From: SURF-13 sp041695325
GTDB taxonomy: Bacteria > Pseudomonadota > Gammaproteobacteria > SURF-13
Direction: 5' to 3'
DNA: 9,222 nucleotides
NCBI GenBank assembly: GCA_041695325.1
Contig: JBGFRC010000015.1
Location: forward strand, 1-9,222
Shown: piece after piece, positions 5,455 through 9,222 of the stretch
Numbering within the stretch: position 1 is the stretch's first letter
Layout of the letters: each line of letters begins with the position of its first letter
Notes under the pieces: model-generated
Database searches by the model: none
What the model was told of the DNA's origin: nothing
The model's input: the letters and a program-made list of their open reading frames with translations, nothing else
Translations under genes and position numbers: made by a program

Positions 5455-5832
5455 TCAACCAGGAAGGGTTTGGGGGGGTCTTGAAGCGGTGGAAACAATT
5501 ATCCCTTTGACAGGGACGGAGAGCACAACAGGCTGCAACGCGGAAGAAATCGTGATACCGGCGGACAAAGAAGGCAAGCCGGCCAGGCAGTGCGCGCCAC
5601 AGGCGCTGTGATCATGGCCCTGGGCATGGTCATGGCCCTGGCCTTTATCCATGCTCGCGTGCGGGTGGCCGGCCGCTTGCTCGCAATCCGTCAGGTCATG
5701 GCTCACCTCACCGGCCAGGTGCTGCGTGGGTCCCGCACTGTGGCCCGCCACGCCTTCGGCCAGCGCCGCAATAGCAGGCCCCAGCGCCAGGCTTAGCACC
5801 AGCAGAAAATGGACACCGTAACGGGCAATCAT
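5455..5832 (-). CDS. copL: CopL-like His/Cys-rich secreted protein
   Basis: 125 aa from the ATG. A signal peptide (1-25, ending AALA) is followed by a mature part rich in His and Cys. It contains CEQ (Cys50), GHPH, two GHDH units built on an 18-bp DNA repeat (around 5612-5641), and CGAHC (78-82). The tail ends SRPPQTLPG, a Pro-rich end I associate with CopL/DUF2946-like proteins. It lies directly before copAB, the Xanthomonas copLAB order. There copL is needed for copper-inducible expression of copAB, though the mechanism is not settled to my knowledge. The family call rests on layout and context more than on clear homology. The ATG at 5832 has no SD. An in-frame TTG at 5841 is rejected because it would lie upstream of the predicted transcription start. 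Function is inferred: periplasmic copper binding and/or a regulatory leader for copA. Confidence 0.75.
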   Translation of the reverse strand: MIARYGVHFLLVLSLALGPAIAALAEGVAGHSAGPTQHLAGEVSHDLTDCEQAAGHPHASMDKGQGHDHAQGHDHSACGAHCLAGLPSLSAGITISSALQPVVLSVPVKGIIVSTASRPPQTLPG

Positions 5833-5841
5833 TGTGGCCAA

Positions 5842-5869
5842 TCTATACCGCGCTCATTGACTCTGTCAA
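5842..5869 (-). promoter_or_regulatory. Sigma70-type promoter of the cop operon
   Basis: On the minus strand, a perfect -35 TTGACA (5864-5869) and a -10 TATAGA (5842-5847) are separated by 16 bp. Counting on from the -10, transcription would start near A5835, only 3 nt before the copL ATG. It is the best promoter match I see in the window and the natural start for copL-copA-copB-cusF-DUF2231. Confidence 0.75.
5857..5869. promoter_or_regulatory. Inverted repeat overlapping the cop -35 (candidate operator)
   Basis: TTGAC-TCT-GTCAA is a perfect 5-bp inverted repeat with a 3-nt spacer, covering the whole -35 element and part of the spacer. It does not match the CopY, CsoR or CueR operator patterns I know. 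The half-site resembles the TGAC/GTCA core of two-component (CusR/CopR-like) boxes, but with different spacing. A regulator is not encoded in this window. Confidence 0.4.
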
Positions 5870-5889
5870 GGTAAGACTACGCTTTTCTT

Positions 5890-5903
5890 GCCGGGTTCCC
5901 GGC
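5890..5903. promoter_or_regulatory. GC-rich palindrome upstream of the cop promoter
   Basis: GCCGGG-TT-CCCGGC: 6-bp arms around 2 nt, centred about 61 bp before the predicted copL transcription start. On the minus strand it is followed by AAGAAAAG, not T, so it is not a terminator for the upstream PEBP gene. Its position fits an activator-binding site, but that is inference. The rest of 5870-5959 shows nothing I can name. Confidence 0.35.
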
Positions 5904-5959
5904 TTTCCATACGGCCTCCCCGCAGGAAGCTGGAAGGATTGCTTGAGCTGATGCGCGGG

Positions 5960-6421
5960 TCATGGAGACCGGGCGTAGGTCCCGGCCAGCTCGGCCTCGG
6001 CGAGGACGTGGCCGCGCATGGCCTTTTCGAGCCTGGCCTTGGTGGGCGCGCCCAGATCGGGGAGCATAGTATCTAAAGCATAGAGCTTGTGAAAATAACG
6101 ATGCCGGCCGGAGGGCGGACACGGGCCGCCGTAGCCGGTGGTGCGGAAATCGTTCAACCCTTCCCGGGTTCCGGCGGGCAGTTGCCGCGGCTTCACGGCC
6201 TCCGGCAAACCCGTGCTGTCCGGCGGCAGGTTGTAAAGAATCCAATGCACCCAGGCGCGCCCCGGCGCGTCGGGGTCGTCCACGATCAAGACCAAACTTT
6301 TTGTCCCCGGCGGCACACCGAACCACGCCAGCGGCGGGGAGATATTTTTGCCGTCACAGGTGTAGATCGCGGGAATCGGCTCCTGATGCCTGAAGGCATG
6401 TGAGGTCAATGTGAACGTCAT
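5960..6421 (-). CDS. YbhB/YbcL family PEBP (Raf kinase inhibitor-like) protein
   Basis: A 153-aa protein without a signal peptide, typical of the bacterial PEBP family. Family motifs are in order: IPAIYTCDGKNISPPLAW (16-33), DDPDAP (48-53), WVHWILYNLP (57-66), GYGGPCPPSG (96-105) with HRYFHKLYALD (107-117), and the C-terminal GHVLAEAELAGTY (137-149). The DPDAP, HW and GP..G.HRY segments line the anion/phospholipid-binding pocket of the family. The bacterial role is unknown. Its ATG lies 8 nt after the cusA stop with only a weak SD (GGGG, 11 nt away), so it is probably translated by coupling with cusA. The cop promoter starts about 90 bp after its stop. Its placement between two copper modules is unusual and gives no direct functional clue. 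Confidence 0.93.
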   Translation of the reverse strand: MTFTLTSHAFRHQEPIPAIYTCDGKNISPPLAWFGVPPGTKSLVLIVDDPDAPGRAWVHWILYNLPPDSTGLPEAVKPRQLPAGTREGLNDFRTTGYGGPCPPSGRHRYFHKLYALDTMLPDLGAPTKARLEKAMRGHVLAEAELAGTYARSP

Positions 6422-6429
6422 GTGGCGGC

Positions 6430-9222
6430 TTACCCCGTCCGTTTTATAAGTTTACGCCCTTTCCAGAGCAAGTACAGCACCGGGATCAGGAACAGCGACA
6501 CCAGTGGAGCGGTGATCATGCCGCCGACCATGGGTGCGGCGATGCGTTTCATGACTTCCGAGCCCGTGCCGCCGCCGATCATGATGGGCAATAAGCCGGC
6601 GATGATGACCGCGGCGGTCATGGCGAGCGGACGCACGCGCAGGACGGCGCCTTCCATTACCGCCGCGCGCAGTTCGGCGGGCGTCCTGGGTTGCAGGCGT
6701 TTGTATGCTTGATCCAGATAGACCAGCATGACCACGCCGAACTCGGCGCTGAGGCCGGCCAGCGCAATGAGACCGACGGCGACGGCGACGGACAGGTTGT
6801 AATCCAATAGATAAAGTATCCAGAAGCCGCCGATCAGGGCGAGCGGCACGGCCCCGAGCACCATGCTGGCCTGGGTGAGATTGCGGAAGCTCAGGTAGAG
6901 CAGCAGCAAAATGACGGCGAGCGTGAGCGGAATGACGTATTGCAGCCGCTCCCTGGCGCGCTCCAGGTATTGATATTGCCCGGCCCAGGTGAGGGTGTAA
7001 CCCGGAGGCAGGCGCAGTTCGTCTTGCAGCGCGCGTTTGGCGTCTTGCACGTAGGAGCCGAGATCGCGGCCTTCGATGTAGACATAGACCCAGCCGCTCA
7101 GGCGCGCATTTTCGCTTCTGATCATGTCCGGCCCGTCGGCGATTTCGATGCGCGCGACTTCGCCCAACGGGATGTGCGCGCCCGCGGGCGTGACTATCGG
7201 CAATTGGCGCAATTGTTCCACCGAATCGCGCACCCATTGCGGATAACGCAGGCTCACCGGGTAACGCTCGCGTCCTTCCACGCTTTGTGCGACATTCATG
7301 CCGCCGATGGCGCTCTGCACCACTTCGTGCACGTCGGCGACGTTGAGATTGAAGCGCGCGGCGGCGCGGCGGTCTATGTCAATGACGATATAACGCCCGC
7401 CGCTCACGCGCTCGGCGTAGACCGATGCGGCGCCGGGCAGCTTGCGCAGCGCCCGCTCCGCCTGTCTTCCCAGGTCTTCGATCACCTTGAGATCCGGCCC
7501 GGCGATTTTTACGCCCAGCGGCGTCTTGATGCCAGTGGCTAGCATGTCTATGCGCGTCTTGATCGGCATCACCCACACGTTGCTCACGCCGGGGAAGCGC
7601 ACCACGCGATCCAGTTCCTGCCTCAGCTTTTCCGGCGTCATGCCGGGGCGCCATTGCTCCCTGGGCTTGAATTGAATCAGCGTCTCCAGCATGGTGAGCG
7701 GCGCGGGATCGGTGGCGCTGTCGGCGCGCCCCGCCTTGCCGAACACGGTGTGCACCTCCGGAACGGTTTTGATGAGCTTGTCCGACTGCTGCAAAAATTC
7801 CTGCGCCTTGCCGATGGACACGCCGGGCAGCAGCGTGGGCATGTACATCAGGTCGCCCTCGTCCATGTCGGGCATGAACTCGGAGCCGAGGCGGCTTAAC
7901 GGCCAGAGGATGCTGAGCACCAATAATAACGCGGCGACCAGCGTTGTCCTGGGCGCATGCAGCAGGCGTGAAAGGCACGGACGATACAAACCGATGAGCG
8001 CACGGTTCAAGGGATTCTTCCGCTCCGGCGCGATTTTGCCGCGGATGAAATAACCCATCAGCACCGGTACCAAGGTGACGGACAGCCCAGCCGCGGCGGC
8101 CATGGCGTAGGTCTTGGTGTAGGCGAGCGGCGCGAACAAACGCCCTTCCTGGGCTTCTAGCGTGAACACGGGGAGAAAGCTCAAGGTGATAATGAGCAGC
8201 GCGAAAAACAACGGCGGCCCGACTTCGGTGGCGGCCTGTTGCACGACAGTCCAGCGTTGCGCCTGGTCTTTTACCGCTTCACGCTCCAGGCGCTTGTGCG
8301 CGTTTTCTATCATCACGATGGCGGCGTCCACCATGGCGCCGATGGCAATCGCAATCCCGCCGAGCGACATGATGTTGGCGTTGATGCCCTGGTAGTACAT
8401 CACGATGTAGGCGGCGAGCACGCCCAGCGGCAAGCTCACCACCGCCACCAGCGCCGAGCGCAGGTGAAACAGAAAGGCGAGACACACCAGGGCGACAACG
8501 ATGAACTCCTCGATGAGCTTTTGCGTGAGGTTGTCCACCGCGCGCTGTATCAGGCGCGAGCGGTCATAGGTCTCGATGATCTCCACGCCTTCGGGCAGTT
8601 GCTTTTTGAGTTCGTCCAGCTTGGCCTTGACGCCCGCGATCACCTGCCGCGCATTTTTTCCGGAGCGCATCACCACGATGCCGCCTACCACCTCGCCCTC
8701 GCCATTCAGCTCGGCGACGCCCTGGCGCAGCTCCGGCCCGATGCGGATCTCGGCCACGTCTTCCAGCAATACGGGCGTGCCGTTTTGCGTAATGCCTAAA
8801 GGCACGGCGCGCAGGTCTTCGATGCCGGAGATGTAGCCCTTGGCGCGGATCAGGTATTCCGCCTCGGCCATTTCGATCACTGCGCCGCCGCTCTCCTGCC
8901 CCGCGCGCTCTAGCGCGTTGCCCAGCGCGGACAAATCGAGGTTATAGGCGCGCAGGCGCACGGGATTCACGATCACCTGATATTGCTTCACCATGCCGCC
9001 CAAGGCGGCGACCTCGGCCACGCCGGGCACGGAGCGCAGCTCGAACTTGAGAAACCAGTCCTGCAAGCTTCTCAGTTGCGCCAGGTCATGCTTGCCGCTG
9101 CGGTCGGCAAGCGCGTATTCATACACCCAGCCCACGCCGGTGGCGTCCGGCCCCAGCGCGGGGCGCGCCTCCCTGGGCAGGCGTTCGGACGCCTGATCCA
9201 GGTACTCCAGCACGCGCGAACG
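6430..9222 (-). CDS. cusA: CusA, Cu(I)/Ag(I) efflux RND transporter (5' end beyond window)
   Basis: 930 residues plus stop are visible. The frame stays open to 9222 (reading R-S-R-V-L-E-Y-L), so roughly the first 106 residues lie outside. It is the inner-membrane proton-driven pump of a CusCBA tripartite system. Residues equivalent to those I recall from E. coli CusA are kept. The proton-relay Asp405 lies in GAMVDAAIVMIENAHKRLE (Asp codon 8326-8328). The three cleft methionines are EGDLMYMP (Met573, 7840-7842), LTMLETLIQF (Met623, 7690-7692; Glu625) and RIDMLATGIK (Met672, 7543-7545; Arg669, Lys678). TDPAP keeps Asp617. This separates it from CzcA-type pumps. The conserved ending VLRVRPLAMTAAVIIAGLLP...SEVMKRIAAPM is present and the gene is intact to its stop. 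cusB/cusC-type partners are expected beyond the right edge. Confidence 0.96.
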   Translation of the reverse strand, partial: RSRVLEYLDQASERLPREARPALGPDATGVGWVYEYALADRSGKHDLAQLRSLQDWFLKFELRSVPGVAEVAALGGMVKQYQVIVNPVRLRAYNLDLSALGNALERAGQESGGAVIEMAEAEYLIRAKGYISGIEDLRAVPLGITQNGTPVLLEDVAEIRIGPELRQGVAELNGEGEVVGGIVVMRSGKNARQVIAGVKAKLDELKKQLPEGVEIIETYDRSRLIQRAVDNLTQKLIEEFIVVALVCLAFLFHLRSALVAVVSLPLGVLAAYIVMYYQGINANIMSLGGIAIAIGAMVDAAIVMIENAHKRLEREAVKDQAQRWTVVQQAATEVGPPLFFALLIITLSFLPVFTLEAQEGRLFAPLAYTKTYAMAAAAGLSVTLVPVLMGYFIRGKIAPERKNPLNRALIGLYRPCLSRLLHAPRTTLVAALLLVLSILWPLSRLGSEFMPDMDEGDLMYMPTLLPGVSIGKAQEFLQQSDKLIKTVPEVHTVFGKAGRADSATDPAPLTMLETLIQFKPREQWRPGMTPEKLRQELDRVVRFPGVSNVWVMPIKTRIDMLATGIKTPLGVKIAGPDLKVIEDLGRQAERALRKLPGAASVYAERVSGGRYIVIDIDRRAAARFNLNVADVHEVVQSAIGGMNVAQSVEGRERYPVSLRYPQWVRDSVEQLRQLPIVTPAGAHIPLGEVARIEIADGPDMIRSENARLSGWVYVYIEGRDLGSYVQDAKRALQDELRLPPGYTLTWAGQYQYLERARERLQYVIPLTLAVILLLLYLSFRNLTQASMVLGAVPLALIGGFWILYLLDYNLSVAVAVGLIALAGLSAEFGVVMLVYLDQAYKRLQPRTPAELRAAVMEGAVLRVRPLAMTAAVIIAGLLPIMIGGGTGSEVMKRIAAPMVGGMITAPLVSLFLIPVLYLLWKGRKLIKRTG

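Noticed and set aside
4220..5611. A 463-codon open frame on the plus strand, opposite copA and copL
   Set aside because: It is a mirror of high-GC coding on the other strand. The translation shows no domain or signal and is rich in His/Arg/Ala from antisense codons, while the minus strand carries all multicopper oxidase motifs.
5833..5841. A TTG start for copL at 5841
   Set aside because: It lies immediately after the -10 element, upstream of the predicted transcription start. The ATG at 5832 gives a clean signal peptide.
5870..5959. An intrinsic terminator between the PEBP gene and copL
   Set aside because: The only strong stem (5890-5903) is followed on the minus strand by an A-rich, not T-rich, stretch, and its loop is very short.
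7202..7347. Loss of CusA metal-site methionines, suggested by Leu at 7345-7347 and 7202-7204
   Set aside because: Those positions do not align with the Met573/623/672 triad. Counting with the neighbouring Arg, Lys, Glu and Asp residues places the triad at 7840-7842, 7690-7692 and 7543-7545, where all three are Met.

Overview
The window looks like chromosomal DNA of a GC-rich proteobacterium, most likely a gammaproteobacterium. A tRNA cluster next to folD is an arrangement I know from Pseudomonas-type genomes, and the copper proteins are of gammaproteobacterial type. I cannot name the genus. The left 1.9 kb is housekeeping. The right 7.3 kb is a copper (possibly also silver) handling locus read entirely on the minus strand.

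Region 1 (1-573): four tRNA genes on the minus strand, transcribed Pro(TGG), Arg(TCT), His(GTG), Lys(CTT). All encode CCA. The gap between Pro and Arg holds a partial tandem duplication. It copies the first 19 nt of tRNA-Arg plus its upstream flank, with a REP-like hairpin between the two copies.

Region 2 (725-1861, plus strand): folD, the bifunctional C1-folate enzyme, followed after 3 nt by a small SelW-type CxxC redox protein. The pair converges on the metal locus with 4 bp between stop codons, and a hairpin spans both stops.

Region 3 (1866-9222, minus strand), in transcription order: cusA (inner-membrane RND pump, N-terminus cut off by the window edge); a YbhB/YbcL-type PEBP protein; copL-like (secreted His/Cys-rich protein); copA (Tat-exported multicopper oxidase with a Met/His-rich insert); copB (outer-membrane protein); a CusF-like periplasmic Cu(I)/Ag(I) chaperone; and a DUF2231 membrane protein with a His-rich tail. 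The copL-copA-copB order matches Xanthomonas copLAB. Gene spacing suggests two transcription units, cus(..)A-PEBP and copLAB-cusF-DUF2231, with possible readthrough because I see no terminator between them. A consensus-like sigma70 promoter lies directly before copL and predicts a nearly leaderless mRNA. Two GC-rich hairpins between copL and copA could form an attenuator-like switch.

How they probably work together (inference from family knowledge): CusA exports Cu(I)/Ag(I) across the envelope with partners encoded beyond the right edge. The CusF-like protein delivers periplasmic metal. CopA oxidises or binds periplasmic Cu(I). CopB acts in the outer membrane. The CopL-like and DUF2231 proteins add His/Cys-rich metal-binding surfaces. 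No clear mobile element, CRISPR array or phage gene is present.
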